From Tannerella sp. (GTDB lineage: Bacteria; Bacteroidota; Bacteroidia; Bacteroidales; Tannerellaceae), in NCBI GenBank assembly GCA_031260095.1, contig JAIRKN010000202.1, positions 1-6,213 on the forward strand: 6,213 bases of DNA. The letters run 5' to 3'. The notes beneath the pieces were generated by a model. It saw only the letters and a list, made by a program, of their open reading frames with translations, had not been told where the DNA came from and did no database searches. Position 1 is the stretch's first letter. The number at the start of each line of letters is the position of its first letter. This document shows positions 6,181 to 6,213 of this stretch, piece by piece. The position numbers were made by a program, and so were the translations under genes.

Positions 6181-6211
6181 AAGGCGCCTCAAAAAAGGCG
6201 CCTTTTGTTTT
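6181..6211 (+). terminator. Intrinsic terminator of rpoD
   Basis: AAGGCGCC (6181-6188) pairs perfectly with GGCGCCTT (6197-6204) around an 8-base A-rich loop, followed by TTGTTTTTC. It begins 23 bases after the rpoD stop codon. The GC-rich 8-bp stem with a T-rich tail is a textbook Rho-independent terminator and ends the htrA-rpoD transcription unit. Confidence 0.92.
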
Positions 6212-6213
6212 TC

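Overview
The window looks like a chromosomal core segment from a member of the Bacteroidota, most likely the order Bacteroidales. Three things point there: (i) the short primary sigma factor (286 aa) that lacks region 1.1, (ii) promoters that fit the Bacteroides-type -33 TTTG / -7 TAnnTTTG consensus rather than the E. coli -35/-10, and (iii) start codons without convincing Shine-Dalgarno sequences. The genus cannot be fixed from the sequence alone; a Parabacteroides/Tannerella-like relative is a guess. I see no insertion sequence, prophage, CRISPR array or tRNA.

Layout. The left half is read leftward (minus strand): the RNase P RNA gene rnpB (about 2887-3251), a YihY/BrkB-family membrane protein (1473-2840), a MATE-family efflux transporter (127-1473), and at the left edge the first 21 codons of a further unrecognised gene (1-64). 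The YihY and MATE genes overlap by one base (TAATG), so they are almost certainly co-translated; no terminator is visible between rnpB and YihY. The right half is read rightward (plus strand): a DegP/HtrA-type periplasmic serine protease (3703-5202), then the primary sigma factor rpoD (5297-6157), closed by a strong intrinsic terminator at the right edge.

The 450-base divergent region between rnpB and htrA is the most interesting part. It contains a near-perfect rnpB promoter, a possible interleaved promoter facing the other way, a hairpin that could end a roughly 100-nt small RNA, and then a cluster of six same-strand GTTAAA hexamers (two within an exact CCGGA-NN-GTTAAA repeat 31 bases apart) in front of htrA. 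No consensus vegetative promoter is apparent for htrA, so these repeats are candidates for stress-responsive control. The rpoD promoter has a perfect -7 element embedded in a 13-bp inverted repeat.

Functionally this is a housekeeping neighbourhood: tRNA 5' maturation, envelope protein quality control, transcription initiation and small-molecule export. I found no convincing new multi-gene system; the novelty candidates are regulatory (htrA repeats, rpoD dyad, possible sRNA) plus an annotation trap, where the longest YihY frame runs into the 3' end of rnpB.
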